Assembly: GCF_030867145.1 (NCBI RefSeq)
Contig: NC_134415.1
Coordinates: 15,912,417-15,976,416, forward strand
DNA length: 64,000 nucleotides
Direction of reading: 5' to 3'
Origin: Opisthocomus hoazin
Taxonomy: Eukaryota > Chordata > Aves > Opisthocomiformes > Opisthocomidae
Of this stretch, positions 24,591 to 37,200 are shown piece after piece. Position 1 is the stretch's first letter. Each line of letters begins with the position of its first letter. The notes below the pieces were generated by a model. It did not search any database, had not been told where the DNA came from, and saw nothing but the letters and a program-made list of their open reading frames with translations. The translations under genes and the position numbers were made by a program.

Positions 24591-24858
24591 ACGGCCACAG
24601 AGCGGGCGGGTGCCTTGTGCGGGGGCGCGCGTGAAGGAGGGAGGATGAGGACGAGGATGAAGATGTGGATGCGCGCGTGCAGCGGAGCCGCCCCTGCCGC
24701 CCCCCCGCCGCCCTCCGTGACGAGCGGCCCGTAGCTCCCTTCCGCCCCCCGCCGCCGCCGCCGCTGTGTCAGGCCGGCGGTCGGTTCCGCATCCGGCGCG
24801 GTTGTGTCACTTCCTGCTCAGGCCGGCGCTCTCCCTTTCCCCCTCTCCCCGGACCCGG

Positions 24859-24900
24859 ATGGTGACTGGCGGCGGCGGCGGCTCCAGGGACTGTCAGTGA
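24859..24900 (+). other. Short upstream ORF in the BIRC6 leader (13 codons), in frame with the main start
   Basis: ATG at 24859 opens MVTGGGGGSRDCQ and stops at TGA 24898-24900. It lies 93 bp (31 codons) before and in the same frame as the ATG at 24952. Human BIRC6 is usually annotated from a start reading MVTGGG, about 28 residues before the second methionine. Here that extension is interrupted, so it can only act as an upstream ORF. Context: C at -3, G at +4, hence fairly weak. Confidence 0.7.
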
Positions 24901-24951
24901 GCGGCTCCCCCCGGGCCTCTTGTCCTGAGGGCGGCGGCGGCGGCCGGCAAG

Positions 24952-25204
24952 ATGGCTGCGGCGGCCTCCTGCTCTTCGGCGGCGGCGGCGCCGGCTGGGC
25001 CGGGGCCCGGGCCGGTGTCGGCCGGGCCGGGCTCCTGCGAGTGGCTGCTGCTGCGGGACGGCTGCCTGCGCTGCGACGCCGACGGTCTCTGCAGCCTGTG
25101 CTACCACCCGGCGCTCAACGCCATCCTGGCCGTGACCGCTCGCGGCGCCATCAAAGTCATCGACGGCACCTCGGGGGCCACGCTGCAGGCGTCGGCGCTC
25201 AGCG
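24952..25204 (+). CDS. BIRC6: BIRC6 coding exon 1
   Basis: 84 codons plus one base. A low-complexity start, [18 protein letters not shown], is followed by the conserved [20 protein letters not shown] and [18 protein letters not shown], the first propeller strands. Donor GGTGAGC; intron phase 1. A at -3 and G at +4 give a strong start context. Confidence 0.93.
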
Positions 25205-28200
25205 GTGAGCGCGGGCCCCCGCGGGCCTGCCGGGCCCCTCGGCTGCCGCCCGGGGTCGCGGCGTGCGGGGAGGCGGCCCGGGGGCTCGCCCCGAAGCAGG
25301 TGTCGCGGCGGGCGAGGGGTCTCGGACGGGAAGGGGGGGGGGAGGCCGGGCTTGGTTCGGGCCCGTGGTGCCCGCGGGTTCCCCCGGCGCCTTTTCACCC
25401 CTCCTCGTTTTTCAAGCCTGAACGGTTCCGGCTCTTCGGGGCAGAGAATGCTCGTGTGTAGGCAGCACCGAGGCGGTTTTCTTCTGTGAAACGTACTGGC
25501 GTGGTGACTCGAAGATGAAATGGCGATGGAAGGCTATGGTGGATGGGGCTGCGTTATTTTTGTTGTAGTTTCCCAGGTTTTGCTAGCGGATGACATAACG
25601 TCAAACCTTCCGAAGACTGGAAGCGGCATGTTATGCGGGATGGGCGTAATTCTGGTTCTTACTGATGTGTGACACTGTAGGAATTTATTTACTGAGCCTT
25701 GATCTGGGTTTGTTAAGAAGGCTTGTTTCTTCTAAGTGTCATTTGTCTTATAGCTCAGAATTACTTAAGGTCAGAATCCTTCATAAAGTTATTTGATGGT
25801 ACATTTATGTATGTATTTGATGGTTCTTCAGGCTGCGGAGTGTCCTGACTGTCTCTGGTGCTAGTAACAGTCGTATGTTATGTTAAGGAGGTGTGATTAT
25901 GTGCTGGCTTTGTGGAGGTTAGGACTGTAGCAGCTCCATAACTGTAAACCAACTTTCTTTGTTGCCCATTAGTGTTTTTACACTGTTGACAAACTAGCTC
26001 TGTAGAAAAAGATCCATGTGCCATTAACAGCTTTTGTTCCTCGTTCACTAATGGTTCTTAAACTGTGGTACTTGTGAGAATATTGGCAGGAGGGTGGGCG
26101 CTTATTTGGTGTGTTGCGAGACCAGCCCCTGGTATAGAAAGGTACGTTGCTTTCTAGTTGTGTGTTTCCGTGTTCTGGTTCCTCGTACCGTTGTGTGTTG
26201 CTGATAAGATGTAGCTTTGCTGAGTGGTGGCAGTGAAAGGTTGACGTTTGCCACCTGAATGTGGTATAGTAATGTCAAGAATTTTACGGAGATGCCATAG
26301 TCTAGGTAGTATTTGTACTTTCACCTTGAAAACCAGCAACTGTGTTACAATGTCAAACGGAAGAGAACAGGACAAAAATCAGTGATTTCCTTTCATAAGC
26401 TACAGTCAGCACCTTGTAAAGGCTAAGTGCTTGGGGCGATAAAAAGAAATAAGTGTTGTGGAGTTAAGAAGGTGTCAGCTGCTTTTGTTGTCGATCGCTT
26501 GTACGGAAAATGAGGCCCTTGTATGGTGTTTCCCACTTTGTTCAGAATTCAGATCACTCTGCTTCTCCAATTCCCTTTCTTCTGCCATGCTGTCTCCTAA
26601 AGTGCTTTTTTTATAAATAACTTCATTTCTTACTTTTCTTCAAGCTATTGCCAGAATTTGAGAATTGCTTTTACGTTGTGGATGAAGAGGGCATAAATCA
26701 AAGACTTAATTTGTAATTGGTTGTCTGTGTAGGATATGTTTATTCTCATGAACAGAAAAAGAAGTGAACTGTAAATCGAAGCCTAAGATGTTGTTTTACA
26801 CTTTTCTGTGATAGAATCCTTTCAAGGGATTTGATTTAATATTCAAAATGCTAGTAGCAATTCTCCCATAAACAGTTATTTAAAAATAGCTTGTTGCTTT
26901 CCTTCTGTTACATACATTCAGTCATATATACTTCCTTTAGTGTCAGTCTTCTCTGTGACAGCATGGCTATAAAAGATGGATTCTACTCCTGATGTGAAGC
27001 ATCAGAATTGCTTGCAACCTACCCAAATTTTGTCTGCGTAGTATGGCTGGTGATTGTATTACTGAAGGAAAAAAAATAACCTAAGTTTAGTTTGAAGAAA
27101 CTTTAAATTAATTTCCTTCTAGTTTCAGGCTGGCATGCCTGTCAGCAATCTGGTTCATCCCAGCAATTGGTGTCTGTTGGGGCTGTTAGCAACCGTGTTC
27201 ACTCTTGTTCTCTCCCTCTTCAGCCCTGCTTTGGGAAGAGGAGGAAAAGGGAGTTCAACTGTTCTCTGATGTCTGCCCATTGTGTACAGCGTGAGCTCTT
27301 TTCATGTTGGATAGTAGTAGTTGGACACTCAGACCTGTAGACCAGCTCTGGCCGTGCTTCCTCCCCTGCCATAAATGACGGGTCAAAGGATATTGTTGCT
27401 CAGGGACTTCTCGTGCTATGACTAAAAATAGAGTCCCTAGGAATTAAAACTGCTTGTCTTGGGAGACTGCTTGTCCTTCTTGGTAATTGGGGCTGCAGGT
27501 CTTTTGCCCTGCCAAAAGATTTGTGTTGGACAGAAATGCTGTTGCTCATGACCCAAGGAAGATCGAAACATAGGAGGCCAGAAAGCAGAGCAGGGAAAAA
27601 GATGCCCTATGAAGGGAGGGGGCCAGAAAAGGAAACACCACCAAGCCTCGGTGTTGCTTTTGTTTCGCAGTCACAGTTCACTGCAGCGGTACATTAAGCT
27701 TTGAGCTCATTCTCAGGGATAAGATTGAACCTGTGGAATACTGAATCTGGTAGAGCAGTAGAGGCTGCCTTTGTTAGAATGTAAATGCAGATTGCTGTCT
27801 TTGTTTTGTGTGAAAAAGAGCAAGGCAGAAGATTCACAGACAAAAAACAGTGCAGATATGGATCTGGTTCAGACATTAGGATGTGGTCTCTTGTCTTCGT
27901 GCTTCAGTTTCTCGTCCTTGGTCTGATGTGTGTGATGATCCAGGGATAGTTCTTCTGAGCCCAAACTGTAGGAATCCAGTGAGGATTATGATTATCCTTA
28001 TACCACACTGAATCTTAGTCAGATCTATTTCTTGAAAGCGTGTGATCATCTTCAGTCTATTTCCTGTGTGGGCACTGTGGGCCTATTTGAGAGGGCCAGA
28101 TGATCATTTGCAACAGCCCAGAGCATGGTAGTGAATAAGAGTACCATTGGTAAGGGGAAAATCAGGTGATCCTTTAACATTAATCTTTGTCTTACCTGGT

Positions 28201-31200
28201 CACGAGGTTGCTTTTTTTATTCTGCCAAGGATTGTTGCATGCACACTATGCAATGCAGAGAGCCAGACTGGGAGTGAAAGGACAATTCTTGTGATTGCTG
28301 GATATTATGCATTTCTGTGTGTTTGCTAGTAGTGGTTAGTCAGGACTAGTTTTGAATCTGTTGTGCAAGTCTGTCAGGTACTTCATTTTCCCTCTTAGGC
28401 ATTTAAATATGCGTGTGCTTTCAGTTTCAAGTTTAACACTGGTAGCCAAAGAGCGTGAATGATCCATCTCCAGGTACAGCACTAAGACCGAGCCTTTTCC
28501 CTCTGCTTCAAAAAAAAACCAAAACAAAAAAGCCAGACCAAAAAACCCTGAAGAATCAAAACAAACTTCCAGAGTAATCTGGACTGACTGTTTTAGTGTT
28601 TGTAGAGATTTTCGATTTATTGGTTCCTTCTATTTACAAATAAAATAAGAAAACCGCTTGAACTGGGAGAGTGCTGTAATTCCCAGAGAAGTTTAGCCAG
28701 GAACACAAGAAGAAACTGAAATGTACTGTCAGATGGACAGTGACCATCTTGAATGTTTCTGCAGGTTGTTCTAGATTAATTTGACATAGCAATAGCTTCA
28801 GAGCCTTGTTTGCTAACATGCGCCGTGTTTCATAGCTAAAGCCTTCTAAGTTGCTACAGAGGCCCTAGCAGTAATCAAAATATAGACTTCTGAATCCAGC
28901 CAGGGAAGGATCTGTTCACTGTACACATGTACCACTTCCTGTAGGGGAAACAGAGACTCTGCATTGTCACCGGAGGCCCTCAACTGCTGTTCCTCCAGCA
29001 GGAGAATTTAGAAGGAAATGGATCCCAGCCCTGGAGGCTCACCTGGGCCAGCAGGTTCAACGCTGTTGCGTGTCCATCGGCGTTCCCTTTTGGGAAGTGC
29101 TGTTTGTCTTCAGTTGGATCACTTTGAATTACAGAGCCTTGGAAATCTGTCAAGGGATGTGCAGTTCTATTTCTTTTTGATTCCTTTCCATGTGACGTGG
29201 GAGGCAAAACAAGAAGAAAAGATTCTCTTTTGCAGCTTGGAAGTCATAGAGGCAGTGTACACTTCTTGTAATCTCTGGGAAGAAACTGCTGGAATGCTTT
29301 GCCATGCAATGCTAGGCTTGAATTACTTGAAGACATCATCAGCAGTTTCAACTGTTTCAAGCTCACTGTGGTAATACTGCTGGAGTTGTCTCCCTCATTC
29401 CTTGAAATTGGGGCAAGTTTCTTCATCTTCTTGGTTTGTATTTTCATTTATTCAATTATGAGACAAAAAATAATAATGAAGACTGTTGCTATTAATACAG
29501 AAATTTCTCATTGTTTATTTTCTCATTGCGTGGAGAGTATTGTTGAATATCTACTGATCTCCTACAGCCCACCTTGCTTTTGAGTATACTTGAATGACAA
29601 TGCTAATCTGGGTAAAATGCTTCTCAAAAACATCAGTCTATTGATTTATGTGATCTTAAGGTCCTTCATGAAGAGCCTTAAGCACTTGAAAAACACAGAA
29701 TAGGAGGAGATTGTTAGATTTGAATTCAATGTTTTACAGCAACAAAGATTCTAGACCGCTGTGTGCTCCATTTGTCGGTAGCGTAATCAGAGTATGTCAG
29801 AGATCTCTTCTTACTTGCCATGCATCTTGCCAGACTGTCAAAATGCCGTTAATTGGTATTTCCAGGCTCTGTGGAAGCACATCTGGATTATCTTCTGCAG
29901 AAACTAAAATAGATTAAAAATAGCAATCTCTTCTTTCCACGTGCCTTTAAAGGAGTGTTTGCATTACTATGTTTATTGCAGGGATTCAGAAGTAACAACA
30001 GACAGCAATGCAGGTGTACGTTATGTTGCCAGGCAAGATAGCACAACATTTTTCATTTTATTGACAGATCATTCATATCTGGACTGATGGATTCATGGCT
30101 ATCATTGCAACAACAGCGCTGTATTATTAAACGGTGCAGAATGCTTTAATGTCAGATAGTCAGAAATTTCCTAGCCCTCTGCAAACGGACTTTGAAAAAG
30201 GTCTTCTGCAGGGAGGTGTATCTTGAAATGTTTCTTACTGACCCGAAGAAGAAATACTGTGCTGTGTCAGGGATTTGAACTTTGACTTCCTGCCCTGTTG
30301 CATCTCATAGCTAGATAAGGTATTTCATAGAATCATAGGTTGGAAAAGACCTCTAAGATCGAGTCCAACCATCCACCCAACACCACCATTCCTACTAAAC
30401 CATATCCCGAAGTGCCACATCTACACGTTTTTTAAACACCTCCAGGGATGGTGACTCCACCACCTCCTTGGGCAGCCTGTTCCAATGCCTTTCTTATTAG
30501 TATAAAGAATCCTCGGGAAAATACTGATTTTCAGCCTCAGTGCTGATTGTGGTCCAGCTTTGGTCAAGACAGCTTTTAATATGTTTATGTGATAAACCCT
30601 TCTGCTCAGCTCCCAGTCATGTTGTATACTGTATAATATGAAATGTAGAAGAAACTTGGCAGAAATATGTCCTGGCAGAGATAATTGATTAGTTCAAGTC
30701 CAGAATATTATGGAAGAAAGCAGATAAATCTCTGTTGGACTTGAAATAGTGGAGACATGGAGAACGTTTTTACTTTGGATTGCCCAGCCTAGTCATCTTT
30801 AGAAGCTCGGATCTTTTTCCTGTTCTGAACATCATGGTGATCAGTGTTTGGGATCTAGTATACTCCCCTGTCCTATAACTGGTACTTTCTAGCAGCCCAC
30901 CGTAACGTTAGCTGGCTCAGTAGAATCCCTTTATGAATCTTTGGTTATATTGTTTATAGCAATATTTTTATGGTTGGTATTGAATTCATATCCATAACTT
31001 GAGCTTAAATGAAATACAATATCTAGGATTTCATAAGACAGAGTGTAAGAAAAATCTGTCCAGGACTGAAGAGTCACCTTAAATGTTTCTCAAGCTTTTA
31101 ATAATGATTATGTTTGATTTTTTGGTTCAGTGTTGATCTGTTATTTCAGGTTTTCTTTTCAAGTTACTTTCAAATTGGGAAACAAAGCTATCCATCCTTG

Positions 31201-34200
31201 CTGTTACAAGGATTCTTTAATTCTTCCTGAAAAGTATGATGTCTTTCAAAAATGCTTCTCAGGTTGTCTTGGAGATGGAGATAAGGCTTACAACCATGTG
31301 GACCCTTGGACAACTTCTGAGCATATCAGGCTGCCTTAGGTCATGTTATGACATAGCCTGTTTGCATGTTGTCTGTTCCACTGGGATCAGTAGCTGCTCA
31401 CCATTTTTTTTACTATTATTATTTTTAAATAAAAAATTTACACGTGGATCGGTTCACTTCCCTGATGGTTCTTCAGTGATGCTGCAGTATTGCCTTCTGC
31501 TGTTAGAAATCTGTCCTTTAAATAGTTAATGCTCTCTTAATTGCAGTGACCGCTTGCAGTCACCAGATGAGTGCTTATCACTGGGTGGACAGTTCAAGAA
31601 ATAACAGCTATTGCCCTCAGTTCTTCCACTTGTGAAGTATGTGTGGATACCAACACTTGCAGTTTCTTTTGGTTTTTGTGGAGTGAAATATTGGATTGTG
31701 TATTGGCTCAATTCCTTTGCCGCCTTGTCTTTGGGAAGAATGCAAGATTTAGTAAGGACCCAGTGCACACTGCTAGTCAAAAAGCAGACAGGAGTTCTGG
31801 TGTATGCAGAATATTTACTTTGAAGATCTGCGTGTATGTTAGGGGAAAGAGCGCTCCACAGATAAAGATGATGCACAAGAAGCAGGGCAGAAAGAACAGC
31901 TTTTGTTTTACAGCCTAGATTAAAAGTGTAGAATTATGGAAATAACTTATCTGTCACATAAATGTAAACACAATTATGTTTAAAATTTTCTTGAGGTATT
32001 TGGCAGGGCTGTTCAGTGAGTATTTTATAGATAATTTTTTTAAAGTGTAGCTTAAGAGGGGAGGGAATTTGCTTATCAGTTAAGTAGTCTTGAAAATTAG
32101 TAGCATGAGTGAAAACACATACCCAGTCACAAGTGCTGGTTAATGGAGGCTTGTGCAGCATGCAGGCTGTTGGCAGTTCTTCAGTCCCCTGTACAGTTTG
32201 TGGAGGGAAAACTGTTTGATCCACTGCACTTCCCTGGCTTGACTGAGTGTGGAGCAGCAATCAGGATCTCATCTAAGCATTTGGCAGTTGTCGGAGAAGA
32301 GTTTGATAAACTCTGTTTTCTGGGCAACAGGCTACGGAGACTCTGACATGAAAAACTCCTAATGGATAGGACGAGCTGGGAGAGTGAGGGATGGGACTGA
32401 GAACTGTGATGGAGTGGCTGGATGACAGTGGGGAAAGGTTAGGGAAATAGGACGCTGGGCAGATAGCAGTGAAGACTGGGAGGATAGGGAGTGTTTTGTT
32501 AGAGAGCAAGAAGGCAGTGTGGTTATTGTGGAGAAATAGTGTGACAGGCTTAGTTAACCTGTCTTCTACAGGATCCTAGATTCATGTTGTGATGTAAACG
32601 ATGACATGCAACACTGCTCAATATACTTTTTTTAATAGTGGAGTTTTTAAAAATATATCTTAAACATGAATAGATCTAGTCTGTTCTGCTTCAGCTTTCC
32701 TATGTGTTATTAGGAGAATGTGAGAATGCATTTAACTAGTTTGAAGCACTCATAAGAATTTAGTGGAGTTGGAGCCTGGTGTACTGGACTCTGAATTGAC
32801 TCATAATGCCAGAATGAGATCTTGGAGTTAACGCTAGAAATATGAGATACCAGCTAAACACTCAGTATTTATCATGTAAGTAATTACTAGAGAAGTAGTC
32901 AAGAACCTAACTGAGAATTTAAGTCCATTTCAATGCCTGTTTGTGCGCAATTTTGATATTTCCATCTCAAAAAGAGTATAAGAGAACTAGAAACTTAAGG
33001 TGTGGGATGTCTTATGCATGTCAGGCAGTGTTCAACCTGAAAAAGATGATGATGGACATGACTGGGAATGGGGAGGTAAGAGTGAGAGAGGCTTGCAAAA
33101 ATCTGAATGTGTGAAAAATGTGAATTGGGAGTTGATTGTCTTTTCTAGTACAAGAGCAGAGGGCATCAAAAGAAGTAACTGTCAGAAGTAGTAAAATATG
33201 GAGCTCCTGGCTACAGAACATTGTGGATGCTGGACGTTCGTGGAATTACAAGTGTTGGACAAACTGATGGAAGAACAACCTATTGAAAGTCATTACATAA
33301 TCACTTTTGGCTCAGAAGGTCACTGAGCACAAATTAGCAGGGGCTGAGAGTGTTACAGGAAAGTACCATTGTATACATACCCTTTCTCAAATTCTTCACT
33401 AACCACCTGGTTTAGACCACTGTCTTGGACAAAATGTGGGGTTATGCGCATTTTGCTATGATCCATTATGTTCGCTTTTGTGTTCAGTGTTGTATTTCCT
33501 TAACAGTAACGTCAAAAAAAGAAAGATGGGTAGTACCTCAGCAGTCTAACATAGCTGTTGAACTGCTGCTGCAGTAATGGGAGACGGCTGTTAGATTTCC
33601 TCCTAAGCCCTTTTTTCTGCAGACTAAACGAGCCCAGTTAGCTTGGTGTGTCTTCACGTGTTGTATGCTCCAGCCCTCTAACTGCCTTAGTACCCCTGCA
33701 TGGGACTCTCACGTGTGTGCTGATAGTTCAGATGGAGGGCCAAAGCTGAACATAGTATTCTGGATGTGGGCCCAAAATTGCTGAGTAGAGAAGGCTAATC
33801 CCTTCCCCCGTTCTACTGCCTGTGCAATTCCCTGTGTAGTAACAATTTGTCGCTGCAAGGATGCATTGCTGCCTCTTGTTCAGCCTGTCCATCAGGATTC
33901 ACAAGTGTTTTCTGTCAGGTTGCCACCTAGACAGTTGGTCCTCAGCTTCTGTTGATGTGTGGGATTATGTTTCATACAAGGTGTGAGACCTTGCATTTGT
34001 CTTTGCTGAACTTCAGGAGGTTTGTGTCAAGCCATTTCTCTGGCTTTTTGAGATCCCTTTAAAAGGCAGCTCTACCATTTAATGCATCGGTTGCCCTCAG
34101 TCACCTCCCATTTGGTGTCATCCACAGTCTTGCTAAAGGTGCGGTCTGTCCCATCATTCCATTGATGAAGATAGTAAACCATATCAAGCTTTGCTGAATG

Positions 34201-37200
34201 CCACTCATAACTGGCTGCCAGGTAGGTGTTGAATCGTTAAGTGCTAACTTTGCGCTTGACGGTCTAGCCAGTTTTTTGCTTGCCTTGTAGCCCACCCATC
34301 TGCTTTTGAGAACTTGCTGCTTCTCTCAGCTCGGTGTTTTGGAATGATGTTGGGGTTGTGGAGGGGGGAAGCTAAACCATTTCCTGCCAAATACTCTTGG
34401 GAGTTTAAAAAGTGCCATAATTGGAGATGTTTCTCCTGTTACAGAGACTGCAGAGTACATAAGGGGTGAACTCAGATGCTCTAGCTAGTGACAAAAAGAG
34501 GAACTGGTGGTAAAATTTCATCTGGCAAAGGTTCTTCGTTGCAATGGGAATTACTCTTGAAGAACAGGAACTTCCTGTTCCCGAGCGGTGCAGTATTCCT
34601 TGCCAGTCTCTGGGTGGATGCTGTGTAATCTGTCTGAAATCTGTGACAGACAACTTTCCTGAGAAAGGGTTTGAAGAAGTCAGTGTCCTCTGTGAGGTGT
34701 TTGCAGGAGAATTGCAGGGACTTAAATTTTCAGGAAGGATTGTAGAATACGTTGTGAAATCTTTTGTAATTTGTTCTTGGGATAATGGTATAAAGCTCTG
34801 TGAGCAATGGCGTTCTGTACGGCCTGCAAGGTGGCAGTAAGGTTAGATACACAAAGATCTGAAACAGCACAAACAGCGTGGGCACAGAGAGCTCACCAGT
34901 GTCTTCCTGTCGATTCAGTCTTGGTTTAAGTCTGCAGAGTGGAAGAGGACCCTATGCCTGCAAAGCTAGTGAGATAGGAACTGTCTTGATCTCAGTGGGT
35001 TTTTGTTTATGTTCTGAAACCTTTTAAGTGTTAATGTTAGCTTCTGTTAGTAGTTGCTTGATCAAACAGATCTATTTAATATTCACATGGCGGTCTCCAG
35101 CGCTTTGGCCCAGATAACACATCTTCCTACTCTAGTAAGGGTTGTTAAAACTAGCTATCATATAATGAAACTGAGACTGAAACAATTCTGTCCTGTTTGT
35201 TGCCAAAGGAGAAGATAAACTATAGATCACATGTCTTGTTCTTGATTAACTAAATCCAATTTTGGCAAATAGGGGAGTTTGAAGGCACTTTGGATGTTAA
35301 GCTGGGTATTTCTGCCTCCTTAAGTATTCTGTCTGGAGAACGGTTTTAGTTTTCTTTCCTGTTTCAGCTCTGAATGTGTTTTTGCTTCGTTCAGTCATTT
35401 TGGACTGCTCTTCCAGGTGATGTGGCAGATGGAGGTATGTGTATATAGTGAAATCTGAAAGAGAAAATGTTGCTTGTGTAAAGCTGGTTTAAGCCCATTT
35501 ACATCATTCATCTAAAATAGCAACTTGAACTTGTTTTCATCCAATAGATTCCTTTCCATCCTTTCCTCGAGTCTGAGAATGCTTTTGTGTTGGGAAAGGA
35601 GGGACGCTTGGAGCATCTTCATGGTGGCAGCAGAGTGCTTTGCTGAGGTGATGTTAAAGCAAATAAGGGGCTGGGCCTGGATCTGGAAGATAAAAGTGTA
35701 CTGCTGAAGTTTCCACTGAAGATGTAGGTAAGGAGGAGAAGAGGAGGAACAAGAGAGAATCTATAACTGGTAAATGCAGTAACGATGTGCAGTCATGGCC
35801 TGGTTTGGCCACGCCTTAGCCATCGTCTCGTTACTGTGTTCCCAAATGTTCCTAACCACGGTGTCGGTTTCCTTTGGGAGCCACTGATGTAAAACAATTT
35901 AGAGACAACTTTCTTCTTTTTAAATGAGGCTCGCAGTGATTTGCTTTTTGTCTTCTTTTGTGTGAAAATGTTACCCTTTGCGACTGATCAATAGTTGTGA
36001 TTTTTATGTATTCTTAGTTCAAAATAGTTTCCTGTAAATATAGCAAGTTAAGACAGCAAGTTAAACTTTGAGAGGTTTGTTTGGTTTTTATTTGTACTGT
36101 AGAACTTCCTCAAACTGCAAGTGTTCTGATATGCTTGCCTTGGGAAACTGGAGTTGCTTAGATAGCATGCAATGAGATGTTATACTTGCTAACTGGGTTT
36201 TTCAGTTGGTGTTATGATTATGGGAAAAGGTAGCAATAGGAAAAGCACCTGCCTTGCAACAGATGAGGACAAGTGATGCATACGGGGTTTATAATCCCAG
36301 GTACATGTGAAAAATGTGTGAGAAGTGGCTGAGCAGTGTTCTAGCAAGAAGCACCTTTGTCTCTAATGGAAAGCATAGTTTTGCTGTCTGCTAAACTGGC
36401 TTCTGGAAGGAGAATTTCACACAGTGTATTACCATGAGTGAGAATATTTCCTAAACTTGAAGCTTTACACCCACACTTCACGACAGAAAGGGGAAAATTA
36501 AAATTTTATTTCTAATTTTAACAGTAAATTTTAAGGCCTTCTGCAGTTGCACCCTTCTCTTGAGTTTTTGGATTCTCTTGCATTTAGGTAGCCTCATTCA
36601 AATCTAATGATACAAAGTTAATAGAATAGATAGGGCTGTTTGATCTTCTAAAACTTTATCCAGTTAGCTTCCCATAGTTGCAATACATTGTTTGGATATT
36701 CTACTTTAAATTGGAAGTGCAAAAATTGGTGTCAGTGTGTGTAATGTGTGTGTTTTGCTGAGCTTATGGGATTTGTCTTACTCCAAAAATGTTCCTTTAG
36801 TTCTTAATCTAAAAACTTAGTTGCATTCATAAATCAAATTTATGGATGTTCCTTTAGATATTTGATTGGTCTTGGATCTTAGCATTATGGAATTAGTGCT
36901 GTGTTGCATGCGTTTACCGCTCTCACTTTATAGCTGCGTATAAAAGTGTTAGTTTACGGTAATTTAGAAACTATTTGGTTTTTTTGCATGCTGTGCATTA
37001 GGACCCTCTTGTCAAGAAAATTATTGACTTAGTGATAATTTTAGTGCCATTCCTGGCTAGCAGTTTTCAAGGTGAATTAACTTTTTTCAATATTAATAAA
37101 GATCAAAGGTGTTAGTATCAACATTAACCTACATCTCTTCATGGTGGTGGCCATGCATATTCAGATGACAGCGAGTTTCTCTTCAGCTCTAAAGTTTTGA

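Larger units (their letters stand above)
24030..25450. promoter_or_regulatory. BIRC6: CpG island promoter of BIRC6
   Basis: A very CpG-dense block of about 1.4 kb begins roughly 920 bp before the BIRC6 start codon and ends in the first 250 bp of intron 1. It lacks a TATA box. Visible motifs are an NRF1 palindrome (24575-24590), a TGACG half-site (24718-24722), an ETS-like CACTTCCTG (24808-24816) and a YY1-like AAGATGGC overlapping the start codon (24949-24956). This combination is common at TATA-less housekeeping promoters. Initiation is probably between about 24600 and 24850 (inferred). Confidence 0.85.

Noticed and set aside
24053-24734. Several overlapping + strand frames of 100-190 codons in the BIRC6 CpG island
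   Set aside because: All are Arg/Pro/Ala-rich and overlap each other in different frames, as expected in CpG-rich DNA.
29018-29374. 118-codon frame in BIRC6 intron 1 as a nested gene
   Set aside because: No domain, no promoter or splice context, and unrelated overlapping frames on the other strand.
34544-34840. 98-codon frame in BIRC6 intron 1 as an unknown small protein
   Set aside because: No recognisable family and no supporting signals; the length is within chance expectation.
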